Below are positions 12,201 through 27,200 of a DNA stretch of 64,000 nucleotides, one piece after another. The stretch covers positions 33,213,976-33,277,975 of the forward strand of contig JAOWCC010000019.1 in NCBI GenBank assembly GCA_030867875.1, given 5' to 3'. The notes under the pieces are model-generated. The model saw nothing but the letters and a program-made list of their open reading frames with translations. It made no database searches and was not told where the DNA came from. The position numbers and the translations under genes are program-made. This DNA comes from Actinernus sp. WN-2022. Taxonomy: Eukaryota > Cnidaria > Anthozoa > Actiniaria > Actinernidae. Each line of letters begins with the position of its first letter. Positions within the stretch are counted from its first letter, which is position 1.

Positions 12201-15200
12201 ATCCAGAGGATTCTGGTTCTTTTGGTAAAACATGTCATTCTGCACTCTAATATTACAACTAGTTAGAAATGCACTAACAAACCCTTAATCCTGGTTACAT
12301 GTAGCTCAATCAGGCTCCAGGACTGTATATATATTAGGCTCATGGGAGAGCTGCGTGGTGCAGCGTATTAGTGCTCGCCTCCCACTATTGTGACTCGGGT
12401 TCTAATCCCGGATACACCATTATGTGAGAGTTGAGTTTGTTGATTGTCCTTCTCAGCAGATCACTGAAATGCATACATGTATACAGTAGTGGTCTCAAAT
12501 TCAAAAAGTTTGGGCTATATTCTTGCAAAATCCTTCCACCACCATACAATATTTTTACTATATATGTATATATATATATATTTTGCACAGCAGTACCAGT
12601 ATGTTTCAACTTAATAATTCATTTAGTTGTGAATTCAGAAAAAGTATCTGGTAAATTGCTTTAATGAACGTAACAGTATTCTGTCATTTTACCTTTATAG
12701 TTGTTCAGACTGTTTGTTGTGGGTTCACATAAATTTTCATAAACTCCCAAATCATGCCCATCGGCTCATCAAAAACTACGGCTTATAAAATCCATTTCAC
12801 TTCTATAGCATCGACTTGAAACTTGTCATGATAGTAAAATGATTCCTTTCCTCTTTGACCACTCCAGCCATGCCAGTGGAATCGATATCTCTTGCGGTGA
12901 ATAACTCGCCAATTGGCAATTTATAATATCACTGAAGACTGCTTAATACCGTTGACGACAGTGGCATTACACAACGCAAAAACACTGATTCTTTTTCCTG
13001 CAAAACCCATATGTGGCTTCCTCTCATTCCGGCCGTAAAATACAGAAGAACAAAGTCTTATTTTCCGAACAGAACCAGGCTAACGTGGTCTTCCTACCGA
13101 CGGTTCCGCCATGATGCCTTCCCCATAAACATACATCGCATTGTTCGTAACACAAATTTCACCTACATTACGACCTAAATGTCTTTAAAATGCTATAGAA
13201 ATGATGCCTTACAATCTGGCAACATGTGAAAATAAATATACTGAAATTCAGATTAGAAAAACGGCCGATGGAAGTGGATTGCATAGAGCGGTTGAAAAGA
13301 GAGCAATTTTCAACTGCGACAAATGGCGGCTTTGAGGTACGCGGCGCGCAAAGCATCAAGGTCCGTACTGGGCCTTTAACCTTTTTTTTTCATCCTCCAG
13401 TAGGTACAGAAAGTCTTGCTACCAAAACTACGATCGCGGGTCAAAGTCCAATCTGCCGAGTTCAGCTGTTACTTCGCTGTGAGTTTGACTCGAGTGCGAG
13501 TACGAGTCGACATTTCATTTTACACTCAAAATATATCATTCGCAAGGAAAGTAGAGATCTTCAAATACGGCTAAGCAATACTGGAAACATGAAAACAAGG
13601 TAGCAAGAGTATGTGTTTGCTTGTAGAGTTGTGAAAAGTCGCACTCGTAAACCTAATTAGAATCTAAAGACAGAACAACTGGCTTCCTGCCGAATACTGT
13701 TAAAATCATATTCGAAGCATCCGGAGAAAATTCGTGAGCTCGATTGGGTTTCTAATCCGGTAGAAATTATGAAATTCGTTATCCAAAGTATATGGGTACT
13801 TCTTTTATGAAACTTATAAACAATCGAGAGTATTTTAGTTCGCCTAATAGCTGGCCTTTAATTTATGCGGCCGTTGATAAACAAACTAATCATAACATTG
13901 GCGCAAAGCACCATGGGCTCGGACACAGGGTCTTTAAGCCTTAAAAGAAAAATTCCCTGACTATTCATTGAAATTTGGGATTTCCCTGACCAAATCCTAA
14001 ATTCCCTAACCTTGAAAAAAAAAATCCCCTCACTTTTCCCTGACCGTGGGTTGTTTGTTGGTATCGGGCACAACACTATGCAAACAGAGTTCAATATTTT
14101 GGGAACATATTTAACAATTACACCGAGCCGCTTCGGCGAGGTAAATATCCACCACTATTCACCAACACTGAGGTGAATAATTGTTTTAGTATATACCACA
14201 CTCCAGGTGAATAGCCAGCACCAATAGTTATTTTATCTTCTATCAAATGGACAAAACTCGCGTGAGATGATCGCTATCTCGTACCTTATTCTCCACATCA
14301 CTAAACGTCTTGGTGTGTATAGCTAGTAGATGCAGTAGGGTCCTTCCCCTCTCGTCCGTCCCTTGTACACTTGCATCCTTCCTCTGTTTCCGTAGCAAGG
14401 TCCATGCTAGGTCTAGTTTACCCGCCACCAGCACCGCCTGAATAAAAAAACACAACGGGTGACGCAAAGTAAAAAATAGGTCCGCAAACGCGGACTAATT
14501 GGCTGGCCTAATAGGCTGCACTAATTGACTGGCCTAATAGGCTGCACCAATTGGCTGGCGTATTCTTGACAAATTTACGATAGTATACGAAGTACACGAT
14601 AATACCCGTACCCGTAGCGCAACGATGAAGTCAAGTCCTGCTACTTCTAGCATGAGGTAGGCCACACCCTGCCAGCTGCGCTCCACTACACCACGAAACG
14701 CTGACCAAATAACTGGCTTAGGTACCTGCAGGGACCTCACTTCCTTCCACTTCCACATGTTGATCTTCTTCCTGGAAAGAAAAACAAACCCACGAAACTA
14801 ATATTGTGCCCTTATGATAATCTTTTGGCAAGAAACTGTGTTGCTACACCTGCTTATTCCTGTGGTACCTCCTAAAAAAATCAATTTCACATTGTTTAGT
14901 GTGTTGTTCTCGATATGCTGCTCTATGAGATTGCATGCTCCTGATTCCTCTGTTGTGCAATTTAGAAGTAACTAAGTCTAAACAAACAAACAGATTATCT
15001 GTTGAACGGATCGTCTCGTTTGAATTTTAAGGCAGTTCTATTATTTATTATCCAATCTGACCGTTTTTAACTGAAAATCTAGAGTGCCTCGTTTGTTTGT
15101 TATTTCGTCTTAGTCTAATAGTCTCTATTACTTCTATTTTTGTGGCGTGTTTGCAAGATTAGTTTCTCCATCCTTCGCAGAGTTCGCTTCTCTACGGACT

Positions 15201-18200
15201 ATCTATCTCGTTGTAATATAGTAATTTTACGTATGACCCCCCTCCCCCCCCCCCCATGTTTACATGATACCGGTACGAAATATCATACCGGATCGAGTTA
15301 TTCCAGATTGAGTTCACTCCGGTTCTTGTACCGGATCGAAAGTTTCGTTCCGGAATGAAACTCGATCCGGTATCATGTAAACACCCCCTATTTCTAGGTA
15401 ACCTTTAGCCCAATGTTTTCATTCTGCCCATGCAATGTACTCACTTCTTCTCATACTGTCTCTGTTGTTCTTGTGTCACGGGGTAAATGACGTCACAGCG
15501 GGCTGGAGCATTCATTTGGATAAACATCATGGCACAGCTAATAAAAAGATGACAATGATCAATGACATTTTCCCGCCGTTTATGACAAAACGCCACGCGC
15601 GCATCAGGGTGTGATGTCATACAATGAACAATGACATTTTCCCGCCTTTTATAAAAAACATCAGAGTTGTGATGCCATACTTTGTGGTACTAATGCACTT
15701 ATCAATTGAAATCCCGACTTCCACCCCCCCACCCCCCCCAAAAAACACGCAGGACTGGGCGGGGATGCAGTCAAATGGAACCAAATCCCCACCTCTAGAA
15801 CAATTTTCTTTCTTGTCTTATGTATTTTTATAGCATTAAAACCAAAGTGAATATGCCGAGGCTTCACTGTTAAAATTTCTCAGTCATGTTTAATGAAACA
15901 CAAAATACTGGTGTGGATGGCCATTTGAAAGACTGTTCAACTAGTTTTCTTGCAGGTGGGGCAGGACCACAGGCTGCTCTCCCTCCTGTAGTCCAACACA
16001 CTGAAAATGGCCGGAACCACTCTATTTTGCATCCTGATTGTCACATGCAATCACTGCACATACTTCATCTCGTTTCATCTGGGGAGCCAGGGTGGCGCAG
16101 TGGTTAAGTGCTTCGCCTCTCACCTCTGTGGCCCAGGTTCGATCCCCGGACGCAACGCCATACAGTGTATGTATTCGAGTCCCACTTGGGTCAGAGATTT
16201 TTTCTCTTTCCCTCGTAGGGCGTGCACACTTAGCACTACAGCTTACCACTTTATATATTACATTCTTTACACTTACTAGTGCTACGCGGCAAACATGATT
16301 CAATATCATAACTACATATATGTGAGTTGAGTTTGTTGGTATCTCGTCCTAGCTCCGAGGATTTTTCGAGGTTTTTCCTCCCTCCACAAAAACCAACACG
16401 CTAAATGGCTTTGATCAGTCTCAAATGGTTGTTTCAGGTCCCGTTAGAAATTCAGTGCATTTCTGGTACAAACAGTTGGAATCTATGAGCGAGCCACGCT
16501 GGAACCTTGATGGTCCAGTTGCTGAATAAAAACTACTGTATTTTCCCATGGTATATGATTTTTTGGTATAGAAACAAAAAAACAACGGCTAAAATCTTAC
16601 CTGACGATCGCCACTACGGCACGTCACGGTCACATGGAATGAAATAGATGAACTGGACTCCATTCAAATTCGCGTACGTGAAGCAAATCGAGTAAAATCC
16701 CTGACCCCTGGGGCCAAAAAAACTGGTCAATTACCAAATGCCCCACATATCCCCCTAGTCCGGGGGGAGGTTGGGATTTCAATTGATAAGTGCATAAGTG
16801 TTCAATAATTTGTTAGCCAATCAGAAACGGGATTCGATCGATAAATTGCTGATCTTTTTACTTCAGCCCGTGACAATAGCACATACCTGTTATGGTTGTG
16901 ACGAATGGCCAATGAGAAGGGAGTATTGCCGTGCTTGTCTTTGGCGTCCATATGAGCTCCTTTCTGTCAAAATTATTTTCACGTCAGTCGAACGTACCCA
17001 GGCGAGAGAAAAAAGAAGAGAAGAACAAGAAGAGCTTCTGGCGTCGAGAATCTCACTAATCAGGGCTGTCAATACCTTTTTAAGCACCCGTAACATTTGC
17101 TTTACTTTGAGAGTTAATAGACCCTTCCACGTTTTTCTTTTTAACTTTTGATATATACGTATAACAGCAAAACCGTACTGCTGAAAAGAGCACCTCGAAG
17201 TTTGTCAAAATCCGAAATTTGAGAGTTGTATCTTGAATAGGAGCAAACATACAGGCCCGCAAACTCGGAACATTTCGGGAAATTTTACAGACGTTTGTAT
17301 TGAAATTTCAACTGGGGGGAACAAACTTGCGAGTTTGCGGGCCTATAACTTTGCTCTTATTCAAGAAAAAACTCTCAAATTTGGGATTTTGACTAACTTC
17401 GAGGTGCTCTTTTCAGCAGGTTTTGTTGTTACGCGTATATATCAAAAGGTAAAAAAAAAACGTGGGGAAGGATTTATTGAATCGAACATAGCGACGGGTT
17501 GTTTACCATTTACACGGAAATTCAGGAAATTACGGTTGGAATGTAAATGGTGGAGAATTTCCGAAATTAATGGCACTTCTCAAAAGGCAGTCCAAAATTC
17601 CCAACTGGAATTTCTGAATGAGAAATCGTGTACCATTTACAATTCCCGGTGGTTCGTACCAGTTCCAAGCCTTATGAGTAACGTGTTTCATCTGGAACGG
17701 TTTGTGTACAAATGGTAAACGTTTTTCAGATCGGGAAATCCGTTTGGGATTTTGTATACCATTTACACCGGAATTTCCGCCCGGAATTTCTGTGTAAATG
17801 GTAAGCAACCCATCACCCGTAACATCGAGTGAGCTCACTCGTGACAGGTGTTATGGGTTAAAGCCCCTACTGACAGCCCTGTACTTAACACTAACCATAA
17901 CCAGGAGCCCATAACCAGGAGCGTCCATCCCGCATACTAGGCCCTGATAACCAGGAGCGTCCATCCCGCATACTAGGCCCTGATAACCAGGAGCGTCCAT
18001 CCCGCATACTAGGCCTATGTCACAGCGTTTTCACAAGTTAGGGTATTTTTAGAACGGTTTCCCACTATTCTTGGGTTGCAATCATTCCTAAGGGAATAAA
18101 ATCACAACAGCGTAGCAGCCATGTTGTTGGTATAACAAAAGTAGCTAATGAGGCAGTGTGTTCCGCCACTGGTGCAACCCACTTAATTGGCGGTAAAAAT

Positions 18201-21200
18201 GATCTAAAAATAGCCCAACTTGTGAAAACGCTGTGACAGCTATATAGGAGATATGGACGCTCCTGCCATAACTCATGCGAACATTAGGTTCAAAATTTGA
18301 ACCTCACTTGCTTTTACCTCATTCCTGATTGGATAATTTACTCATTACCAGGCGCAACCGTGAGTGCTGAATGTAACGGTAATTTTCATTGGCTTACCAA
18401 TGGCCCAGAAAAACCGGTTTGACACGTTTTCTTGTTTTGAAACTCAGCGCATGGAAGTGAAATTCTCGACGGATAACACCCTCTCTCTCGCCTCTTATTT
18501 CTTTGAGCCTTTGGTATACACACGCTAATAAGTCACGAAAACGAGTGGTGAAATCGCCAAATCTTCCAAGTCACTGGCGCGTACAAACGCACACCGCGGC
18601 AAAACGTCACGCGCATGCGTATTTGCTATTTCTTGTCGGCGCGCGGCCGCCCCCAGTTTTCCGCGAAAACTGAAATGAAACAACAAGCACATGCCGTGTT
18701 TTTTTAATTTCTGCTTAAAAGTATCCATTTGTGAACTGTTTTGTCAAAAAATAAGAAAACTACTTAAAAGATAAGCCTAAGACTTTAACAGGTTGAAGTT
18801 TTCTTAATTTGTAATTCACTGTGAGTTTACTAAGTTATAAAATTATTTACTAAAAAAGTTTAAACCCTCGGTAATTTGTATTTGATACCAGAGCCTTCGT
18901 TCTTTCGGCCAGCGGAGCATACCGTTTTGCCGCGGTGCAGTACAAACGTCACTTTCAGGCATATTATTATTACCAGAAAATAACCCGTCACTTAGTGCAA
19001 AACTGGCCGAGAGGTTCGTTAGTTCATATCAAAATCGGTGGAAATAGCTGTTTCCGGCCCGGAACGCGAATGTAAAGCCTATTACCGTGACGCAGCCACC
19101 TTAAAGTGCATATAAGCCCTGGCCAATTATGCTTTTTTTTCATAGCTAAGACCTCAAAAGGTAAAAAAATTTTTATAAAATTTTAAAATAAAAATGTTTT
19201 CATAATTTTTTTAGCGACTAAACTTCCAAATGTAGAATAATTTCCGCGCACCTTCGGGGACTAGGACGAGAATAAAACGTGACGTCATCAACAGAACTCG
19301 TCTCTTCGCGGGTTTAAAACGTTGGCTTATTTGCAAAATAATTGAATAGATAACCGAGAAAGATGATAATATCGCGCTAAACGTTTCGGAGAGCTATATT
19401 CGGCAAGCCTTTAATGCAATGGCGCATCGAGCGTGTTCTGTTGATGACGTCAAAACTAGACCCAGTGCCAATTTTGTAAAGCGCTCTCGTGCGCTTGATT
19501 TTCGTCCACAGGCAACCCAAGACACGTTTTTGGTCAACTTTGAACGGCCAATACATCATGACAAATAAATCAAAACAACTTTTTATTCCGGAATCCTTTG
19601 TCTATGGCATCTAGTCTCTTCGTAAGAAATATCATTAGCCAGGGCTTATATGCACTTTAAGCCTTCGAAGCGAGATTTTAATGCCCCTCTTATTTCGAGC
19701 GCGCACCACAAAGGTAAAGTATTCATTTATATTTCATAGCCATACATGGACTGCTATTGTAGCGCAAAGTACTGCCATTCAGTTTACAATCACGAGTGTT
19801 TGTTAGTATCTCAGAATACCGGCTGTTGTGCCGGGAGACAACCCCCTATACTCCTTTTCAAAATAACACAACAGGTTCGTTTACGTATCCTCGTATAGAT
19901 TAGAAGAGGGCCAGTAGAATATACATCCCTGCCGAAGGACGAAGCCAGGATTCGAGCACGCGACACCAACTGAGCTAATCACAAGGAGCCAAATCAAACC
20001 TGTCCGCTAAACCACCCACAATGGACACTAACATTCTAGTGGGAATATCCGCCTTTCACGTGAAGATTACTTTTACATAAAGAAGGACGTACTAACCTGA
20101 AATAGGTTTAGACAGCATATGGTTGCTCCTCTAATGGCTGCTCTATGCAATGGTGTCTGTCCATTGTTGTCCTGGTGGTCTATGAGCGAGTTCATGTCAT
20201 GTCCCTTCTCTGCCATCGCCTCTACCAAGAGGCCTGAGATGGAGATCGGGTCTGATAGACTTGAATCTTCAATTCTACAAGTGCAAGATGTAGAACATGG
20301 ATACCACCATCCGGATATAAAATAAGGCTTAATACGGAGCCAGCCAGTACCGTTCGAAACGAGTCACAGTATTGGCTAACCCAACAATACAAAACACCCT
20401 AACCTATGGAACGAGCAGTACAAAAACAATAGAGCTACAGTATGATGGTCCAATCAGAATACAGGTCTGGAAGTGGTACTGTATTACACTTAATATAATA
20501 AATGGACATTTTGCGGGATACAATCATGTGGCTGTAGCAAAACATATCTGACTGACTGATCGGTAGTATTATTAGCAAAACCAGTTTGTAAATACAATAT
20601 TCCACCTCCAGTCGATTGTCGGTCTTTCTAAAACTGCATTTTCGAAGATCGTTGCCATCCAGTAAAACCTTTCCCATGGGATCACGAGCTCAATACACCC
20701 TTCGCAGATAACAGTCACGTGCTGATATAATACTTCATTAACGAATGAATTGAGCTCGTGACTCCCATGGAAAAGGCGTTGCCATGAATACTGGAGAGCA
20801 AGGTATCTTCAAAAACGCAGTTTTAGAAAGATCTTCAATCGATTGGAGGTGGAAAATAGCATTTACAAACAGGTTTTGCTAATATCAATACCTATCTCGT
20901 ACAAGGCCTTTAAATAAATGAAGTCAGATATGTTTTGCCCTCCAGTACAACCACGTGATTAGCTGAAAAGGGCCTATTCATTCGTTATTGAAGTGATTTT
21001 TCATGCAGCACGACTGTTTCCTGCAAACGTCCTCTTACATCTTATCAATATCCTATATGCGTATTCTGGATAAAGGGTTATTTTACATGAAATTTGGGAC
21101 CCTTATACTACGCATGTCCAATCAGCGGTAAAATCGCGAGCAGCTCTAGTTTGTTTAAAAAAACTTGGGGGTTGAGGGGGAAATCGCAAGAGTTTTATTA

Positions 21201-24200
21201 ATTTAGTCATGAAGCCAATTAAATTTGGGACTGGGTCATGATAAGCAACAATGCTTTGAAGTCCAAAGTCCGTGATTTCCCGGGTGAAATTCACGCATGC
21301 GCAAGCAGACTTGTCGGCTGCATCATCAAAATGTCAATCGTAAAAAATACGTATGCCGATAAGGTAAAGCCACTAGGGGAACAAGGTCACGTTATTATAC
21401 AGGATTGCCACCCAGCAGGAGAAAAAACATTCCCGGACTTTTCACTGACCATAATAAGACTGTTAGCGAAGTAAAGGACATTCCCTAGTCCAAAACAAAA
21501 GTCATTAGCAAAACATGTAGCCTCCCCTCGCAGACGCTTTGAGACATGAGGGGCCATCATGGCAACCTGAAAATAAAATTCCCTGACTTTGACAAGAAAT
21601 GTAGAATTTCCCTGACCAGACGCAAAATTCCATGACTGTTCCCTGACCGTGGCAACCCTGTTATAATTGCTGGTGTTCCACACTGTAATATGCTGACCGC
21701 TCAGGGAACCAATCATGACGCTCTATTTACATCACCGATCACTTGCCATATAATAAATGATTACCACGTTATATCTATACTGTGATTCAGCTAATCTAAT
21801 CAACGTACTTTCCAATCTTGACAAAAGCGTAGTGTAGCGGGATTCTTCCTCCGATGTCTTTGGCAGCTGTATCAGCACCATATTTGATAAGTAGATTCTC
21901 TATCTCGGTCAGAGTCTCAAATCCACCTGTAGTGGTATTCACGGCGTAGTGTAGCGCTGACCGGGAGCTCATATCGGCACAGTTGACGTTCGCTCCAGCC
22001 TCGAGGATCGCTTCAACCAACTTCATCGAGCTAGCGTTGCTGTCTAAAGAGGGAATACGATAATACTTCCGTTTAATATATCAAGGTCCTTCCTTCAACT
22101 ACGAACAAACAACTGTCGAAGAAACCCTAGTATAAATTGTCGGTTCTCGATGTATTTTGTCTTACTGTACCATAACTCTGTAATATGATTGGATCAGAAG
22201 GGCAAACACAATAGATGTCACAGCATGTCGTACAGTAACCGTGCTGTAAGTCATTGCAATAACCTCATAGGAAATCCGTTCTACTGAAATGGCTTCTATA
22301 TTGTTCTTGTCTTCCGTCTAGATCCATCCAAATTACAGAGTTATAGGCGAATCCTTGTTTACGTTTTTTCCTCATTAGCATACATCAAACTTAAAGCGAC
22401 GTACATACAAACAAACAGAGTCCATAAATCGAAAGAGATTGTCACACTTGATAATCACCGAAAATTTGAGTGATATGATAAATATATTTTGAGGAATGAG
22501 CGTTTAAAAATCTCAAAATTTACAAAGAATGTATGCATGACTGTCAGCAACTCTTGCCCCCACCTCAGCCCATTTGACATTTTTGAAAAGTCGATTTCTC
22601 CGTGAATATTTAACATATCAATCTCAAATTTTCGGTGATTACTAAGTTTAAAATTCTCTTTCACACAATGACGTCAGCAAGGATTCGACTATTGCAGACG
22701 CGAAGTAACTGCACGGTTACGATACAGATAGAGCCTTGTCGATTTCGTTCCCACTCGTACGAAATCTGCTCTGTGTGCAATCTTATATACGGTGTGGAGT
22801 ATGTTGTGCGCATGTCCACGTGTCTTTAGGGGGAGGGGAAAGTACCCATGTTATTTTACGGAGGAAAACAAAGGAATTTGCGTCCTTTCACTACATGCCA
22901 GACGTACAATGTACACTGTACATACCAGGCGGGTTAGTGACAGCATGTGATAATGCCGTCCGGCCGTTTTTGTCCACGAGGTTAGGTTTGGCGTTCGCCT
23001 CAAGCAGACTGTACACTATGGGTAGCTTTTGACAAGGCCTGGAGGAGAAAGAAGCTCAGTACAGTTTACAGTAGACGCATCAGTCACATATGATGACAGG
23101 TTTCTGGTTTTCTGTTTATTGCGACTTAACGAAGATAGCCGCCTCTTACCCACAGCGTCCCCTGCGAAAGAGACGTCTGAGCAACGAGCCGGAAAATTCC
23201 ATACTGATGACGTAGTAGAACCATACCAAGGTGGTGATTCTGATAGGCGGAAATTGATATCAATTATAAACCGTTCACGTGAGCGCTCACGATCGTGCCA
23301 TTTTTGGTTTGATTTGGCTTTGATGGTACAGTGTGCATTATATTTACAAGTCATAAAACGTTCGCCATTATTTATGTAATTTTCTGGCTCGTTACTCAGA
23401 CGTCTCTTTCGCGTGGGGGAGGCAGTGGGGGACCGCTAAGACTCGGCTGTCCTAATTTCGACTGCGTGTTATGCAATTGCTGTAGTATTTATTTCTGTAT
23501 TTTTCCTTCCTTCAAAAAAAATATTATTATAAACGCTGATGGCTCATAGGGCGCGTTCGATTGACTGTATCCAGGAATAAGAAAACACCACGTACAAAAC
23601 CCATTGCGGGGTCCTGGGATCGAATCATGAAAGCGAGGTTGATCGGTCAAGGATGTTAAAATTACCTGTTTTCGTACTATTCCCAACATTTGAAAGTTTA
23701 GAAAAAAACAAGGGGGAACGTACCTCAACAGCTCCGATATTTAAAATGTTGGTGAATATTAAAACAGCTATAGATCAACATTCAACGCCAGGAACCTGCT
23801 ATGGATTGTGCATGTTGTCTGTACACGGAAATATCAATTGTATCTTGAATATCATGGATCAAAAGGTCTTGGTACCTTACAGTGATAAATGTTCCTCAAA
23901 CAGAAGTTCCGGTATAATAGCGTAAGCCTCTTTTCACGCATGGCGAACTCTGGCGAAATTTGAAATTCAAATTACAGAGCAGTAAAGAATGTAGGCCAGT
24001 GAATCAGTCTCTCCTGTTAAAATGCGAAATTTTGAGGGTTTAAAATCAAACAAGCCATGAAAAAGTAAACATAGGGAAGTTAGTTGTTTATTAAAGACTT
24101 TAGGTAGTATTTTATGACTGTTTGCGAAACCAGTGTTCAAGATGTACTTAAATACTACTGGTTGAAGTAAAGGCGGGTGGGGACTACAGGGTGGGTTAAG

Positions 24201-27200
24201 GTAGGCTTGTTCTACGTACTTAGCTGCCATGATAAGAGCAGTGGCCAAGTGATCATTGTCTTCATTCTCAGATGGCAGGTTCACGTCAACACCGCCTTTA
24301 ATCTGGAGACAAAACAGATTCTTATGTTTCACAGAAGCGCTCGGTTCTCTGTTCTTTTAAAGGTAATAATTATATATTAACTCAATTAGACCTGAAGGGT
24401 CAATTTGACCTTGCAACATATTCCCCTGGCCCACGACATATTCCCCTCACACTTTCCTAGTAGTAAATTAAACTTGCTCTTTACACATGGAAAAGTAAAG
24501 GAGAATATTGAAAATGTGTCTCGATAGGAACTCGAGATCTTACTCGTCTGCTTTCATTCCCTTGTTTTCTAGTCTTCCGTCCCACGACTACACTACAATA
24601 ATCGAGGTAATAGAGCGGATTTCAAATGAGTGTCGGAAGTGTTTTGGTTTTGCGTTTACTAAGCTCTCCTATTGGCTGAGAAAGTAAACCAACCAATCAG
24701 AATCCAAAGTAAAACCAAACGCAAATTGGTTTTGGTTTTGGTTTTGCTTTGGTTTGTCATTGGCTCACAGGGAAGCCATTCATGAGTTACTTGTGATTAC
24801 TCGCTCCCATGATTGGCTGGCTGTGGGTAATTTGCGTTTGGTTTTACTACACTCAACTGAAAACCGCTCTAACAATGAGAAGCAAACACTGCTTCCTAAT
24901 GAATGAAAAGAGATATTGTTATTGCGTACAATGAAAAAAATAGGCCCTTCCGTTCGGTAGTTCGGTGAATAAATCACATACCTTCAGGCCAATAACCCTT
25001 ACTTACTCTCAGCCATGGAAGTACTTAACAATTATTCACCGAAGTGGAGGTGAATAGTGGTAGATATTTAACGAGCCGCTTCGACGAGGTAAATATCCAC
25101 CACTATTCACCAACACTGAGGTGAATAATTGTTTTAGTATATACCACACATTAGTGAATAGCCAGCACCAAATAGTTATTTTATTTTCTGTCAAATGGAC
25201 AAAAACTCGTGCAATGTGAGTGCTGCTTCGGTCGGAGGTGAATATGAAAGCATATTCACTGTTTGAGTAGCCAATCAGAGCGTGCGAAAAGTGATATTCA
25301 CTGGTGTGGTATATACTAATCGTGTTTAGCTTGTGTTATTCACAATTAATGCAGGAAGTGTTTTCTATTGCTAAAGAAGTGCCTTCTGGGAACGCAAGTG
25401 ATTTTATAGACACCGCAGTGACACTACGGGGTGTTTAGATTATAGAATTAAAATGTGCCTGCAAACCAACCCAGTATTTTTTAAGTGTTATCGTAACTCC
25501 AAGATATCACGGATGACATGCTTCTTCGATTAAATAAACGCAGATAATATACTTAATATGGCGAAATTATTCTTTTTATGTGGAATATGAACACGTGAAT
25601 TATCCATATACGCGCGCTATCACTGGCTAAGCCAATAAGAAAATGGGATATGTTGCTGTTACCACAATGGCATGGCAATTGTTTTCATCCTATCAGAGTG
25701 CTTATTATATCGTTCGTCAGTTTAGAATACATGCAAAGTCATCTTATAATCTCAATGGCCTTTTGCAGGAATACGATCACGTGGTTGTACTGGATGGCAC
25801 TTGTACGAGATCGGTAGTGTTATTAGCAAAACCTGTTTGTTTATGCTATTTTCCACCTCAAATCGATTGTCGATATTTCTAAAACAGCGTTTTAAAGTTT
25901 GTTTGCCACCAGTAAAGCCTTTCCCATGGGATCACGAGCGAAGTTCATTGGTTAGTGAAGTGATATATCAGCACTTGACTGTTTCCAGTAAATACGATAG
26001 GTAACTAGTTCCTGTAAAAACTAGTGTCGGTCTGCGTCGGCGGGGAAGATAAACATTGGTATATAATCAACTAAAGTCGATTGGGGTATGCTAACCGCCG
26101 TGGAAAGCGAGTAGCAGCTGACGTTTCGAGCGCTAGCCCTCCTTTCGAGCGCTAGCCCCTCTCGAAACGTCAGCTGCTACTCGCTTTCCGCGGCGGTTAG
26201 CATACCTCAATCGACTTTAGTTGATTATATACCAGTGTTTCCAGTAAAGCCTTTCCCATGGGATAACGAGCCCAGTTTATTGGCTATTGAAGTGATATAT
26301 CCGCACGTGACTGTTTCCAGTAAAGCCTTTCCCATGGGATCGCAAGCGCAGTTTATTGGCTATTGAAGTGATATATCCGCACGTAACTGTTTCCAGTAAA
26401 GCCTTTCCCATGGGATCGCGAGCGCAGTTTATTGGCTATTGAAGTGATATATCAGCACGTGACTGTTTCCTACAAAAGGTCTATTAACCAAACACACAGG
26501 ACATTACGTGACGTACCAAAGCTTCAACAGCCACCTTCCTGTTCCAGTGAACAGCCAAATGTAGCGGCGTTCGACCGTGACGGTCACGTGAGTTGAGGAT
26601 GTCATGGCAACCAGCAAGACGTCCCATGACCATTTTCAAGCAGGGTACGGTCACCTCCTTCGTTTTGGGATGTGTTTCCTCATAATTGACAAGAAAATGA
26701 AGACAAGAGAACTTCCCTATAAAAACAAATATGACGAGATTTAGAAAATAACAAAGATCGCCTGGTATAAGTATGTTCCACAATTTAAAAAATAACAAAA
26801 ACAAGAAACAAAAATAAACAAATTAACGGCAAGCAATAGGCGAATCCTTCTTTACGGTTTTTCCTCATTAGCATACATCAAACTTCAAGCGACGTACATA
26901 CAAACAAATAGAGTCCATAAATCGAAAGAGATTGTCACACTTGATGATCACCAAAAAATTGAGAGTGATGTGATAAATATATTTTGAGGAATAAGCGTTT
27001 AAAACTCTCAAAATTTAGAAAGAAATGTACATGTATGGCTGTCAGCAACTCTTGCCCCCAGCCCGTTTTACAGTTTTGAACACAGATGATAATTTACGGG
27101 ACTTTTTTTAAGCTTTTAACATTGTTTTTACGCCAATTCAGGCTTTCTGTGGTAACTTGCAAGAGCGACAGGGTCTCGAGCGGCTTGGGACCTGTGACGT

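Larger units (their letters stand above)
9509..13379. mobile_element. Nested inverted-repeat pair within the larger element
   Basis: Bases 9509-9545 (TTAAAGGCCCAGTACGGACC...) and 13343-13379 are reverse complements over 37 bases with one mismatch. Their shared TTAAAG and TGCTTTGCGCGC ends resemble the outer pair, so both belong to one family. The inside is AT-rich and lacks a convincing gene. Confidence 0.6.
8950..13938. mobile_element. Large element framed by perfect 38-bp inverted repeats
   Basis: Bases 8950-8987 (starting CTTAAAGACCCTGTGTCCGA) and 13901-13938 are exact reverse complements over 38 bases, 4.9 kb apart. A related inner pair lies at 9509-9545 and 13343-13379. No transposase is recognisable between them. 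It could be a non-autonomous DNA transposon with a nested relative, or two MITE copies in opposite orientation. Confidence 0.6.

Noticed and set aside
17233..17718. 161-codon plus-strand frame
   Set aside because: It runs through two adjoining inverted-repeat elements and is a by-product of them.
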